DNA of 64,000 nucleotides, taken from assembly GCA_013368445.1 (NCBI GenBank), contig JAACJO010000021.1, positions 1 to 64,000 of the forward strand, read 5' to 3'. A program made the translations under genes and the position numbers. Each line of letters starts with the position of its first letter. Position 1 is the first letter of the stretch. Below are positions 1-11,490 of this stretch, in pieces. The notes below the pieces were generated by a model. It saw nothing but the letters and a program-made list of their open reading frames with translations. It was not told the origin of the DNA and did not search any database. The stretch comes from Leucocoprinus leucothites. Taxonomy: Eukaryota; Basidiomycota; Agaricomycetes; Agaricales; Agaricaceae.

Positions 1-99
1 TCACCCAACTCTCTTTCCCCGTCAGGCTGCAAGCCCTGGTCCGGCCCGCCTCATCTGGATCCCACACCTCCCACCTAGCTCTCGAACGATCTTCGAGGC

Positions 100-990
100 C
101 TCAAAGTGGAGAAGAGCAGCAACGACCGTCCACCCATGCCCGCATCCCTCCCAACTCATTCTTCTCCTCTGTGCGCGCCCATCTTGCTACCAGAACCTGA
201 AATATATGAAGGGATTCGAGAACGGCAGGGTACGTATGGTACGAACAGCTAGGAAACAATCTCGCTGACGTTTGCACCCAGGGCGCCCTATTATCATGCT
301 ACGTGACAAAACCTCTCCCAGCCCACAGCTCCGGCCAATACTGGCCCTTCGCTCTCAACAGCATCAGCGACCGCCGATAATCTTCTCGATCAAGGGAAGC
401 CAACACCCACCGATCCAGGCACTCTGACGCGTTCAGGAAACTCATATCACCCTCCAAACGGGCTCCACGAGGAAGCAAAGGGTTAGCATTACACGCTAGT
501 GACCCACGATCGCGCCCAATCCCAACCAATGTAAGCCTTACCATTCCACTTCATAGCAGAAGCAAGAATCTTACTGACTCTGGTGAACTTAGAAACTGCC
601 CCCGATAACGCACTCTCACACATCCACGTACCCCGTCCTGCTCGTGGTCACTTGAATAGCAACACCTCGTGTCCGAAAGTTGTTCCTTCAACCTCGAGGA
701 TCGCATACCCTCCCCGAGAAACGCAATCCGCGGAAGTCCATACACTCCATCTCATGTTACAACCACCACCCAATCAGATTCCCCAAAATACCGACCTCGC
801 AACACCCCATCAATCACGAACACTAAGCCACCTCCATTCCGGTCACCACGTCGATGTCCAGCACTCCGAGCAATACTGCCATACCTGTTAAAAACACCAA
901 CACCGAGCGCTATCTCCGGGACCATTCCTTGGAGTAGCCCAGGTGCTGCTACCACGAAACCGCCGCTCACACCTGCGACAAGAGCCGCCA
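100..990 (+). pseudogene. Degenerate unknown frame, tandem copy 1
   Basis: I do not recognise this family. The stretch matches 1500-2480 along most of its length in the same order, so the two are a diverged tandem duplication. Shared landmarks are a splice-donor-like CCAATGTAAG near 530, a QGK...TPG-like peptide before it, and a Pro/Ser/Thr-rich segment after it. The frame from about 583 to 888 aligns with 1938-2297 of the other copy. In-frame stops break this copy, for example just before the donor-like site. A third piece of the Pro/Thr-rich tail lies near 10.7-10.9 kb. It is either a decayed gene or a transcribed repeat. Confidence 0.4.
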
Positions 991-1060
991 CTCTTAGGGG
1001 GGGGGGGGGGACGGACGACGTCAAACCCGGAATCATATCGCGAGGTCGCAGCCCCCACGT

Positions 1061-1495
1061 TTAATGCATCTCAAAGAGATATCGCGATCATGGCGATCAG
1101 CCAAACTTGTCGGATGTTCGAGACACGAAGCAACGTTGATGAAGCAAACTAGTGCACGCTGACCGTGTGAGTCAAGCAACGGTCCATTGTGACATCGCGA
1201 TCAGCATTTGTATCTCACCATCCACCACCACCACTGAACAGCAACAAGGTAAGATATTCGTTACTCACGGAAGCCGAAACCCAGTTTTATTAACGTGTTT
1301 CGAAAACAAATCCTCGTCACGATCCCGACTAACAGAGTAATGCCGAGCCAACGCTCAACGACAACTATGTAGAAAGCATGGCCACAAAATGTGGAATGGC
1401 CCTCATTTTCGCTAGTTCCGGGGGTTATCTGCCACCCAAAGGTACGACATCCGTTAAAATATCAAGACTACGCCTTCTCACACCCTCCTCTCTAG
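1061..1495. other. No gene seen between the tandem copies
   Basis: Only short frames without recognisable motifs occur here. The stretch separates the two copies of the duplicated unknown frame and begins just after a run of 12 G residues near 1000-1011. Confidence 0.4.
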
Positions 1496-1499
1496 GCGT

Positions 1500-2480
1500 C
1501 CACTAGACGAGTGCAAACACTGCCAACCCCGAACGGCCACTGAAGACTCGAAATGAAGAGGTGCAGCAACAACTGACCACCCACTCCCGTCGTCCTTCCA
1601 AAGCTCATACTACTCCCACTGTGTGCACTCCAACTCGCAACCAGGAACTTGCGAAAGGAAAGAAAAGAAGTGAAGTAGGGTAAGGGTGAGTACAACAGGA
1701 ACAATTAGGAAACAAAACAGCTGATACGTGCCTCCAAAGGTGACCGATAACCGTCCTGTACGACCACATATCCTCCAGAGGCCACACCTCCAGCCGGCAC
1801 TAGCTCCCCGCCCTCAACAGCACCAGTGACCCTCAAAAGTCCTCCTCCCAAGGGAAAGCGGTATCCTCGACTCCTGGCTCTCTGATGCCTCGCCAAAACC
1901 TCCAAATTGGCCCCACAAACAAGCCAACAACCGAGGATTGCGCTCAATCCCCAACCAATGTAAGTTTACCGTTCCTCTTCGTAACAACAACAAGAATCTC
2001 ATCGACTACGACTACCGCTACTTGGAGCCACCTCCAATGATAGCGCACGCTCACAACTCCACATGCTACGACCTGACCAAGGTCGCTTCGTTGGACAGCA
2101 ACACCTCAGGCATGAAGGGTATACCTTTGACTTCGAGGAACGGTGTACTATCCCCCCTCAAACCCAATTCGCAGGAGTCCATACATTCCTGCCCATATAT
2201 CGACCAAGGGCAAATCACCCTCCCCTTCAAATACCGCTCTCACAGCACTCATCAATCATGGAACGCCAGGTCACTGTCATACAGCTCGCCACACTGACGC
2301 CTGGCACCTCGAGCAACACAATCACATCCCGCCAGCGCCATTTTTGGGATTGTTCCCAGCGGCAGCACAAACGCCAGCACCACCATATCCACGCTCACAC
2401 GTACAACAAGGGCCACCGCGCTTACAGGTGTGCCAACGCAACACCCGAGTCACTCCAGTACACCAGATAATAGGCTTGCA
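1500..2480 (+). CDS. Hypothetical Pro/Ser/Thr-rich protein, tandem copy 2
   Basis: This is the better preserved copy of the unknown tandem family. One frame reads openly from about 1830 to a GTAAGT-type donor at 1960, and a second exon-like frame runs to a stop at 2297. An overlapping frame stays open to about 2470, so exon borders are uncertain. The predicted protein is rich in Pro, Ser and Thr, with no catalytic motif, signal peptide or membrane segment visible. Similarity to copy 1 at 100-990 across both putative exons argues that it was once coding. I cannot name a function. Confidence 0.35.
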
Positions 2481-3049
2481 TCACAGGGGGGAGAGGGAGG
2501 GCGATCGATTCTCCATCACTGGCCGCTTGTGCTCTCACTCTCGCCTCCCCCATCTCTCCCAATACCGCGGGCATAGAGCCCTTCCTCCGTATCAGCTCAC
2601 GTCGAGGGAGCTGATGGTGCTGATGAACAGTGGGTTGAGCTTACTGGAATCAACCGCAGATGCCCTGTATCGTGCAGGAGGGCTCATTTGTGCGGGAACG
2701 ACAATGCGAGGGAGGCACAATGCGACGTGCTGAATCTCATTGCCACAGGCTCTCAGCTTTGCTCTTTGATTTGCATGTATCGCACCCTTTGTCTGTCCTT
2801 ACATATCCTCAACACCCCCGCTCTGTATTTCTACCTGCCTTCACTGATAAACATGTGTAGATTTTCGTCCAGAACCAATAGATCTTTTGGCCCACATTTT
2901 CACCGCCGACATGTGCTCACTCGAAGCCCGAAGAAAAGACAAAATGAGTACACTTCAATTAAGCATATGCATTACATCATGAGAAGGTCATTACGTTCCT
3001 CGATAAACAAAAACTGGCGTTGGCGAATCCTTTGCTTTCCTCCACCACC
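2481..3049. other. Upstream region of BAH-PHD copy 1, no gene
   Basis: No supported gene. The last 90 bases are similar to the region just upstream of the minus-strand BAH-PHD copy (ATG at 23686), so the duplication includes part of the promoter. Confidence 0.4.
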
Positions 3050-3950
3050 ATGTCCACCCCGCCTGTGGCCTCCCTGCCCGAAAGCTCACTCCCAAAGCCC
3101 AAAGACCACGAACATATGGCCGTCGAGGTGCCTCTGGCATCTGATCTCATTAAAAAGACCCTTTTTGAACCTCTGGATCAAGTCATCCTCATCAAGGCGA
3201 CAAAAGGCAACCAGAAAAATGAGCTCCTCCCACGACAGATATCGCCGAGCCAACGAGACGACCACACAACCGAAACCATTGAGAAAGACAACATGCAAGT
3301 CGTTCAATTCATTGCCAATACACCTCGTTCAACTGAAAAACATCTCGCAGAGTCTTTGTCGTCGCACCGGAAACACGTCGAGGACAGACAGAGGAACATG
3401 CAGAAACGTACTGGAAAGCCACCGTTACAGGACTCTATGAAGGAAAGAAGAAATCAGGCAAATTCGCTGACAAGGTATATGCCAGTTGCGAATGGTTTTA
3501 CGAACGTCATGATTTCAGTGACGTCGAGTTCATCAACAAGAAGTTCAACAAGTAAGTGATTATTTTTTTCTCCTTCGAGATCAGCTCATCTATGACCCCA
3601 AGAACGACCGCCAAATCTACTGTGACACATGCGAAAAGTGGTTCCATGATGTCTGCTTCCTCGACGCACCCTCCATCACCACAGCCCCTGAAATGCCACT
3701 CGCCGACCAGATCAAATCGATTTCTTACATCCAAGGCCCCAGCAACGACGAAATCCCTCGCGGCTGGCACCTCACTGGCACTGGTTTCTTCCTCCTCGCT
3801 TTCGAAGAATGGTCAGAGGAGAACCCTCACGCGACTGATGACCAATTAGAAGAATACTTGGAAGATCTTGACGAGGGGTTGTACGATGTCATTAAAGCTG
3901 AGATAGCAAGGCCGAAGCTCAAGTGCCGGAAATGTCACAACCTAGTCTAG
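3050..3950 (+). pseudogene. BAH + PHD-like protein, internally deleted copy
   Basis: BAH domains are nucleosome or protein readers and PHD fingers usually bind histone tails, so the family is probably nuclear. The ATG at 3050 matches the ATG of the paralogue at 23686. A 201-nt exon at 3351-3551 encodes the first half of a BAH domain (EWFYE and EFINKK motifs), the same length as in the paralogue. Within the following intron, near 3588-3592, the sequence jumps straight to the PHD-like exon (CDTCEKWFHD...C, then C-x2-C near the C-terminus), removing about 400 bp including the second BAH half. The first zinc ligand pair of a PHD finger is absent. Exon 1 (ATG to about 3298) does not join the BAH exon in phase. 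Probably a non-functional relic. Confidence 0.65.
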
Positions 3951-4129
3951 GGAAGCTTTGTAGCATCGGATAGAACCAATTTATCTCCACTATGCGCAAT
4001 TTTTGATTTGAATTCTCGCAATGATAATCGCCACACGGAACGCCTGTTTCAGCTGCCCTACATGGATAAAGATGAAGACATTCAGGGGATTCAAAAGTCA
4101 CTCGCCATCCAAGCAGGAAATACCGTCCA

Positions 4130-4480
4130 GTGCAAAAACTCCACAATGAAATCATCTCTCACATTCTATTGTTGTGTGATCAAGAGACGATGACGAGCTG
4201 GCATCTTGTATCAAAGGAATACTCGACAATTTCCACACATCTATGTTTCTCACTCCGCCCATCGATGCTCCCGCGCACACACTGCTTCCAAGCCCAGCAC
4301 CCCGCATCAAAAATCATTCACCACCTTAAACTCCAAACCGGCCCTCCTATCCTGTAAAACACAGCAGAGATAAGGGAAGCGATCCTGTCATTCTCGAATC
4401 TCAAAACTATCACCATTGTCACTCCCGACAAACTCCAGCTTGACCTTTCCACCCCAACCTCTTCGTCAGACCAAATTCAG
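4130..4480 (+). pseudogene. F-box/LRR-like protein, 5' fragment
   Basis: This lies downstream of BAH-PHD copy 1 in the same order and orientation as in the block at 21.2-23.7 kb. The first residues resemble an F-box (LHNEIISHILLLCDQE), the adaptor motif of SCF ubiquitin ligases. The start codon present at 38338 in another copy is GTG here, and a stop occurs about 75 codons in. Similarity to the other copies ends abruptly near 4480, where an unrelated antisense remnant begins. It is a truncated relic. The F-box call rests on the N-terminal pattern and on LRR-like text in the longer copies. Confidence 0.5.
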
Positions 4481-5090
4481 GCTGAGGTGCTGACCTCTAG
4501 CTTTCAAGAGAATCACAGGGGCTGGCTTGCGCAATTCCTGATTGATAGGTGGCCAACGCTCAAAATGCCTGCCAGACTCTTTCGCGGCTGCGGTGGGCCA
4601 CATTTTGTCGGATTGTGCATGTGGCATCCACTCCCACTCACAGAGCCTCTCCCACAGCTGCTTCCTGATGTCGTTGAGGAGGTCTGGATTGTTTTCGTTC
4701 CGTTGTAGTACCTTGAACCAATCCAGAAAGTACGGCGAAGTACTATAGTTTTGTGTTCCCTCCCTCACTTTTGTCCCTGGTGGGGGAAATAACCATTTGA
4801 AACTTGTTTCCCATTCTTTCGTTGTCGCACGCTTCGTGTATACTCGCCGGAATGTATCAGAGAGGAGGAGGTTACGGAAGATGCCTTTGTCAGGGGATCG
4901 TCATTGTGCATCAGGAAGATTCAGGTACGAGGAGTTGGTTGCGCCACGTGGATTTGGAGATTTGGATTTGAGCTCCATGACAAATTGTCTCCAGAGACGG
5001 GAAATGATGGCGTCAATACCGTCATCTGGGGGGGGGGGTGGACGTACATTGCATTTTTTTCCATTGTTGTTGGGCCAAGGTGTGATTTGT
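4466..5090 (-). pseudogene. Fragment of an unnamed basidiomycete repeat-associated protein
   Basis: The minus strand carries an open stretch of about 100 codons (4768 down to 4466) with coherent composition, including FLDWFKVLQRN and PHAQSDKMW. A related frame continues upstream towards 5090 with stops. The pattern resembles a hypothetical family I associate with basidiomycete mobile DNA, but I cannot name it with certainty. Its junction at about 4480 cuts off the F-box copy, suggesting insertion or rearrangement there. Confidence 0.35.
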
Positions 5091-6679
5091 GAGGGGGGGA
5101 GGAAAGGGTGCGATCAGGCCCTTACCTGTCCTTTTGTGAGCTTGGATTCTCAAAGAAGCCGTGTGGGGCTCGCGTCGGTCAAGCCGTCTATGGCCTTCTG
5201 GGTTCTTTTATGTGTCACTTGTGCACCTTGGTTAAATTTTGTTCAGCGGGCTTCTCGCAGGTATGGTGGCACGAAAGATGTTTATTGCGTTTGTATGTAT
5301 TGTATCTACACAATGCTTGTTCAATTTTTATGCTGTGTCAAGCTTTTTGTTAGCGACGCCTGCCGTTTGGTGGCTATGTGAACTGTGCTGACCGTGATCC
5401 TCCTTACATTCTCTATCCCTATGTTCGTTTGTGACATGGGTGGTGGGTGGGGGTGTTCGTTCACTCGATTGGGATTTGCGTACCCGTTTGCCTTGGGAGT
5501 GATTTGCGTTTATCGTGGTCGAGTGGTGTCGATTCGCGTCATTGAGAGGAGTGCACTCTTCCCCCATTCCCGTGGTTGTAAATGCGATATCTGAGTTTAT
5601 GACACTGTTCGCATCTCAGTCGTCAGTAACAGGCTATTTGTCGAGGTAAAGCCATTTATTACCTTTTTCCCCCCTTGTCGTGGTCGTGGGTTTTCGTGCC
5701 ATAGTCGTGATTGTCATTGGGAGGGTGGGTTTGGTCCTGGGCATATTCGCATTTCGAGGGATTGGCGCTGATATTTTCGGCGTCAGCAGTGTTGCTGTGC
5801 ACCCGGACGGGTGGTTGTTTTACTCATCATTGGATTCTCTCGGGCATTCGCCGTTTCTCTGCTCCTTGACTCCACGGGGTGTGTGGCTATATGCGTTCGT
5901 TCTTGCATCATGCACCCGTTTTTGTTATCCTTAGTGCTTGTCTTAGGGGCGGCCGCCGTCGTCGTCATGCTGAGGATGATTGCGGCATCGTAGGCCACTC
6001 GAACGATCCTGGAAGTGATCATTGGCATCGTCATGGGGGTGCCTGCGCGGTTGTCGTGGTCGTCGATGTCGCTGCGTTTGCTGACGGCGGAATCGGCCGT
6101 GTACTGGTGGTGGGGGGTGAGAGGCAGTCGCATTGGAGGGTTAGGGATTACTCACCGAGGAACACGTGCGCGTGGCAGTGTTGAGTATTCCAGGGCAGTG
6201 GCCGTCGTCGAGGACTGGTAGGCGATGGCCACGGGTCATGGGAGCGGTGTGTTGCGCTGGATGGCCATCGGTGGCTGGGTGATAAAGGGGGAGATTCCCA
6301 GGTGGCGTCTTGAGTTGATCACATTATCTTCTCAATGGAGGGCAGGATGGAAGGAATGTGGCAGGATGGCGGAACGGATGGCGTGGATGAGGGGACGATT
6401 GGTGTGGGAGATGGCTGGAGATGGTGAGGTGGCACGGAAATGGCAGGGTACCACAGCATTCTTTCCGAGCATCCAATTTTTGACCATGTGAGAGATGCAC
6501 ATTATTGGAAGGGAAACTCGTGAGTAGAAGGGGAAGTGAACTTCTCCCATGGAAGTTCTTATCTTATATCTGAATTGCCATTTGAGAGCAGTTATTTTTG
6601 AAAAAGCGTCTCAGATTATCACAGCCCTTGTTCGCGTTTTAGAAATTTCCCAGCCCTTCAAGCTCCACCCTAGACAGAG
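5091..6679. other. No gene; G-rich low-complexity stretch
   Basis: Many overlapping short frames appear on both strands, but none shows a domain or consistent splice sites. The plus strand is rich in GTGG and GTCG runs, with a 10-G run near 5030-5040 just upstream. The part from about 6190 to 6450 is rich in GATGG and GGCAGGATGG on the plus strand. It may be a diverged minus-strand copy of the GGCCATC-rich repeat at 29.8, 35.8 and 39.6 kb. Confidence 0.4.
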
Positions 6680-6704
6680 TTTAATTTAATTTAATTTAAT
6701 TTAA
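6680..6704. repeat. (TTTAA)n microsatellite
   Basis: About five consecutive TTAAT/TTTAA units are read directly, 240 bp upstream of the BAH-PHD start codon. Confidence 0.85.
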
Positions 6705-6945
6705 AAACACCAGTGGCCTACAGGTGAGCCTTCAATTCACCAATCCGTAGGCTGCGCAGCGCTCGAGCTAACTCTAAAGGAGCATCGATATACTTCTGCT
6801 TTCTCTCTCCGTCTCTCCTTCTCCGGTTTCCCACATTGTTCCGATGACAATGAGCATGAATATGGTATAGTGGGAAATTCAAAGAACAAGGTATACACAA
6901 GATGGCGCCTTTTCATTGTTCGGAGGTTACCACCAAACCCCCACA

Positions 6946-9485
6946 ATGTCTACCAAGATACCGACTCTTAGCCAGCTCTATAACTCCAAGGCATACAAGC
7001 GGTGCGATAGCTATGCAATCAAAAGGAACGGAGAGAGCGTCATGATTGGTGTATACGACGAGTAAGTATTCGGAAGTGATAATTCTGCCTGAAAGTTGAT
7101 GTGCTTGGAACCAGCGTCTTTGTGATGAACAAAAATACCCCTCGCGGAGAGAGGGTCCTGAGCGGTGAATATCACTGGAAAGCCCAGGTCATGGACATCT
7201 ACATCAAGCGCCGCAGATCTACGCAAAAGACGGAGAGGGCGTGTGCTCAGGTTAGCTGGTATTACGATCGCGAAGATCTAGAAAATTTGAAGGTTCTGCG
7301 TGGTGATGGGTAAGAGTGGTGTGTCAATACTACTTTACACATTTTCAGGCAAATATTCTAGGGCCTCCTTTCTTGGATGCCTTGGGGTCGGGGAACTTGT
7401 CAGTAGTGACCCCCAGTGGAAAGTCAATTGAGCCTAATAGAGGACAATTGATTTCCATCGATCTTTCTCTATTTGACTCGTAGAATGACCTTCCCTTTCT
7501 CAATGTCACTCAATTTGAATCAATAACCATTTAGATATCTACAGTAACTGACAATAATTGATGTGAATTGAGACTAATTGATCTATGCTGAGCCATATCG
7601 ACAACGCTCTACAAATCCCAACTCAGTGTAGACCATCATACTCACCTCATTATGTCATTAGGTTATCTATAACGCCTCAGTAGCACTAAGTCCGAAAATA
7701 CTAAGTTGACACTTACACTATATGGAAGACAGTGGGGACAAGAGAGAGCGGAGTCAAGCTGAGGAACAACCTTAGTGCAGAGGGATAAGCCTATTGCATG
7801 AACTCGAGCGTGGACAAGGACTTACCGTACTAAATCTGTGATGGAAAGCCATGGGGAGTTAAGCGGACAAAGGGGATGATCAAGAAAGTGCAGAAGAGCG
7901 AACTCGGCGCTCTGATTATCTGCCATATGCGGTCAGTTAGGAAATCCCCCGAGGCCACAGTTGTGTCATCACTCACAGCATCAGATGACGGTGGAGGGAC
8001 AATACTTGGTAGAGTAGCAAGGCGGCGACCTGATTCCCAGCTAGTCAGTCATTGAGGGACTTTAGCATATTGACTGGACACCCACCTTCGTGTAACAGTA
8101 GAACTGGAAGGACATGGAGATGATTCGCTGAATGTAGTCCGACGAAGGGAGGTGAAGATGTACGTTTATATGCCAGTGACGAGTAAGTGAGGACCTCATG
8201 AAAGTGTAAGTCTAGAGGCTGAATAGGAGTGTGGGATTAATGCGAGTAGAAAAGCGAACTAAAATCCGAGCGCCGACGTAACCTGACCGAATGAACACTA
8301 GAAAAAGAGTATATGAGCCTGAAGAAACACTCAATGACCAGAGGCAGCCCATTGAAACAAACCTACTAAGGCCACCAACATGAAAGCCGCAAATTGTATT
8401 GTCATGAGTTGAGGTGCATATAAGGAGATAAGGCTGTGGTTTTGGGGTGAACAAGGCAGTTTATGAGGGCGAATACTGATGAAATACATATGGCTCGTGT
8501 TTCAAAAACTCGGAAGCCTGCAGATGTAGCGTGGTCGAAGGAAAAGAGTTGTATGGATATGGCAGGCCGTGGACAAGTTCGGTGATGATGCAACAGGATG
8601 ATTGGTTCTGTTTGTTACCAGGGTCACTTAACCTGAATTTCGATGCTTTACAAGTTTTGGTGCAAATAATATAACCCAGCTGGGTTTAAATTCAGCCATA
8701 ACATGTGTAACAGCCTTGGTATATCTCTACTTTTATCAATCGCCTCAACAGCTCTCAAATCAATCAATAAACCTCTACCGAGCTCAATTGACTTTCCACT
8801 GGGAGTGACCATAAGAGCGTGATCAGCATGGATACAATTGACGGCAAGTCCTCAAAACGTGCACATGCGCAGACTATACAATTAATGAAGCAACCATAGA
8901 CCACCTTGAGGTTTACAAGTCTGATGATTCAGACTCGTCTGGATATCCGATTGAACGCCGGTCCTGGTATACACGTTATGCCGTGCGCATTGACCCCAGA
9001 AATACTAAACGAGCTGATATCACCGTCAGTTTCTCGCTTTCCCCGTCTCGAGTACTGTTTTACGATGTACACTGATGATAATAATAAAATATTAAAAACA
9101 GGGAACTTTGAACAAATGCCTTTGCGGAATTCCGTACCATCCCGGAAAGTCCCACCAGCGCTACTGTTCAAAGTGCGAGAAGTGGTTCCACGAGAGCTGT
9201 GCGAACCCCTCAACTGCAGCTTTTCCGGCTCCCTCCTCCCTCCTCGAACGCGTCCTATCCATACCCATCGCTCGCGGACTCAATTATCCGTGGGCAAGGC
9301 CTTGGGAGATTGTCGGGACCGGTCGACCCCTCAAGGAATTTAACGGTTGGAAAGACGAACACCCCGATGCCTCCGACGGCAACATGCAGTCCAAGCTGAA
9401 GGAGATAGACGACCTGTTCTTCGAGAGGGCGCTAGAGAATGACTGGGAGTATTTCGAATGCAAAAAATGCGGGACGAAGATTTAA
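6946..9485 (+). CDS. BAH + PHD-finger protein, split by a TIR element
   Basis: A probable chromatin reader. My model is five exons: 6946-7061, 7115-7309, 7362-7411 continuing at 8811-8843, 8900-9024 and 9102-9485. With the element 7412-8803 and one 7-bp duplication removed, every phase fits and gives 300 aa. The BAH domain spans about residues 38-150 (VSWYYDREDLENL, then GELVSSD and the EVYKSDD region). The PHD-like zinc ligands are C179, C181, C195, C198, H203, C206, C293 and C296, a C4HC3 order with a long loop before the last pair. The intron at 8844 uses a GC donor (GCAAGT). The paralogue at 22.4-23.7 kb has the same 83-nt third exon. As it stands, the insertion breaks the gene. The upstream region is shared with the remnant at 18.76 kb. 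Confidence 0.75.
7412..8803. mobile_element. Non-autonomous TIR DNA transposon, 1392 bp
   Basis: The ends are 22-bp identical terminal inverted repeats (7412-7433 and 8782-8803) starting CCCAGTGGAAAGTCAATT. They are flanked by a perfect 7-bp target duplication AGTGACC (7405-7411 and 8804-8810). Partial similarity between the ends continues inward, and ATTGA-type motifs recur near both ends, as subterminal transposase-binding repeats often do. No convincing coding frame lies inside, so mobilisation would need a transposase from elsewhere. A 7-8-bp duplication fits P-like, hAT-like and several other superfamilies. I cannot assign one. Confidence 0.85.
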
Positions 9486-9743
9486 GCGCAGCAGCGGGAC
9501 TTTGTGTAGGAAATAAGCCATTTCCGAACCTTATATTCCAAGTCGAGGACTCTGTTTCATCTCGTACCACCGCACATACTTTACTAGCCGTGTTCTCCCA
9601 GCCCCTTATTATTAGGTTCTTATACATTTCCCAATTATTATTGATTTTTGTCTCGCAGTGTTAACCCATTTTACAGCTGACGTCGCCCTTTCATCCACTA
9701 TGGATCCCAACACGAGCTTACCGGGATATGGGTCCCAGGAGAC

Positions 9744-10340
9744 ATGCAACACCCGCCTTTACACAGGTCAAACAATTGTTTCTCCCATCCATTTTGGGTT
9801 TCCGTAGAAGCTTTGGGGTGTGAGCCATTGGTGCAAATCGCATCCTTTTACCCTTGGAACGTTTCAACGATTTCCTGGGGAGAAAAAAAAAAACTAGGTC
9901 TCTCCCGATCGGAAGCGAAGGGAAAGGCTCAGGTTTCGAAGGTAAAAGGGAAGCAAAAGAAGAGGACTCCGGAGGCGGAGGACGCCAACCAAGAGCACGC
10001 GTGTGCCCCAACCCCTACACGTAACAAGGTCACCGTCGAGTTCCCGATAGCTCCCACCACCCCGCCGGGTCCGAGACGGGGAAACAAGCGTTCGCGGACC
10101 GAAGAAGCGATCAAGGCCGATGACACCGACCGGAGGCCCAGCAGTCCAGCCAGGAAGAATCCCAAGCCTGACACAAAGTCTAAGATGGGTTGGGGGAACC
10201 AGTTCCTGTCGTGCGCCAAGGAGGGGGAAGAATTCCGCAAGCGATCGATTATGGTTCTTGACATTTTTTCCATATCCGCGATGCATTCCCCAAACGAAGA
10301 TCTTAATTCAGGCATCCTTCACAAAATAGACGGCTCTTAG
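9744..10340 (+). CDS. Hypothetical basic, low-complexity protein
   Basis: A single frame of 198 codons. The middle is rich in Lys, Arg and Pro (KGKQKKRTPEAED, RRGNKRSRTEE), compatible with a nuclear protein or with chance coding in GC-rich DNA. No domain, signal peptide or zinc motif is recognisable, and no second copy was seen. An antisense frame of similar size overlaps it. Weakly supported. Confidence 0.25.
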   Translation: MQHPPLHRSNNCFSHPFWVSVEALGCEPLVQIASFYPWNVSTISWGEKKKLGLSRSEAKGKAQVSKVKGKQKKRTPEAEDANQEHACAPTPTRNKVTVEFPIAPTTPPGPRRGNKRSRTEEAIKADDTDRRPSSPARKNPKPDTKSKMGWGNQFLSCAKEGEEFRKRSIMVLDIFSISAMHSPNEDLNSGILHKIDGS

Positions 10341-10856
10341 ACGTGCGATACAACAATAACTGCCCAACGTAGTGAGCTTCATCAACGGGAGCTCTTCTCT
10401 GCAGAAAATGACTAGATCCAACATCACTGGGATGTAAAGTAAACTCATGAGTCATTTAATATTCCCAACCCAACTAATGTTATTCGATGGTAGGCACCCT
10501 GGCGTGAAAGCAACCATTGGCCTTGAAAGACCGTAGAATTTACATAGATAGCTAGAGTTTGTCGGAGGAACTCAAATTCCCTGACTGCTGTATTCTCTTA
10601 ACTGGGACAATTAATTTCGACTAGATTTAGACCCAGCAGTACTTCAGGTACTCGTGCTTTAGCACCTGGCGGCTTTGAATGAAAACACCAACCAACAGGA
10701 ATTCGCTGTTGTAATCAACCTCTACCTTTCCCAAATCCCAAGTTCACACCAACCTGAATTATCACACAATCGCCGACGCCAAAACACAAACACCATTTCA
10801 GGTTCCATTCCCAGGAGTGTAAGTGCTCCAGGAACTGCTACCACAGAAGTAGCCGC
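10341..10856. other. Mostly no gene; relic of the 5'-end tandem family
   Basis: From about 10735 to 10880 the plus strand resembles the Thr/Pro-rich tail of the tandem family at 880-980 and 2300-2420, for example CTACCACAGAAG followed by CCGCTCACACCT. Nothing else is recognised here. Confidence 0.35.
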
Positions 10857-11490
10857 TCACACCTCCGGCAACAGGTCAACAAACGTTTTCGGTCGGCAAT
10901 GATTGATTTGTCTCCCAGTCCAAATTTCCTGAAAGGGGAGTATTTCTCTAGTGCATGTAGTTGTAACCATTAAGGTAAGCTTCCACTTCTCTTGCAAAAA
11001 TGTGGACATTTTAGGTCCTCGTAATTTCCATGTAAAATTACCGACTGGAATGAGCACAATACCCGTTTGGTCGCCATTGATAATAGCCTCGGGAGGAACG
11101 CCGTTCACGCGGGAGTAATGAACGACTCGGGAAAAAAAATCTTCAAATTGGGACTTTATCGGGCGTCTTCTGTGCAGCATAGGTCCCAGTTCTGCACGAC
11201 CAACCTAGCTTGTTCTGGAGGAGTCTCCGAGGAAAACTATATGAACATTTGAACCCGGAAATGAGTTCTGGGGAAATTGATTCCACGTAGCCGTGGATCA
11301 TGACCTGCACCATTGGAACGCTGATTAGAAGGCCAGAATGGCGATTGGTGAGAATGGTCGTAAGGATGAGATTATGAAGCTTCTGAGAAGACCATGAGAC
11401 CCATGAGACCGTAGTCGGATTACAATTGTTATAATGCGTACCAAGATCCTTGGACGACGGACTGACTTTGTTCTCTCTCGACTTGCACAA
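10857..11490 (-). pseudogene. Pogo-type DDE transposase fragment
   Basis: The minus-strand frame from 11180 to 10857 contains VPPEAIINGDQTGIVLIP, which matches the region around the first catalytic Asp of pogo/Tigger-type DDE transposases. It is followed by the expected LPFQEIWTG-like segment. The frame then stops, so the second and third catalytic residues are missing. A poorly preserved frame further upstream (11490-11143) may be the preceding part. This is a dead Tc1/mariner-superfamily relic. No TIRs were identified. Confidence 0.65.

Noticed and set aside
996..1015. G-run as a G-quadruplex or assembly artefact
   Set aside because: A single run of 12 G has no further G-tracts with suitable spacing. 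It may simply be a homopolymer of uncertain length.
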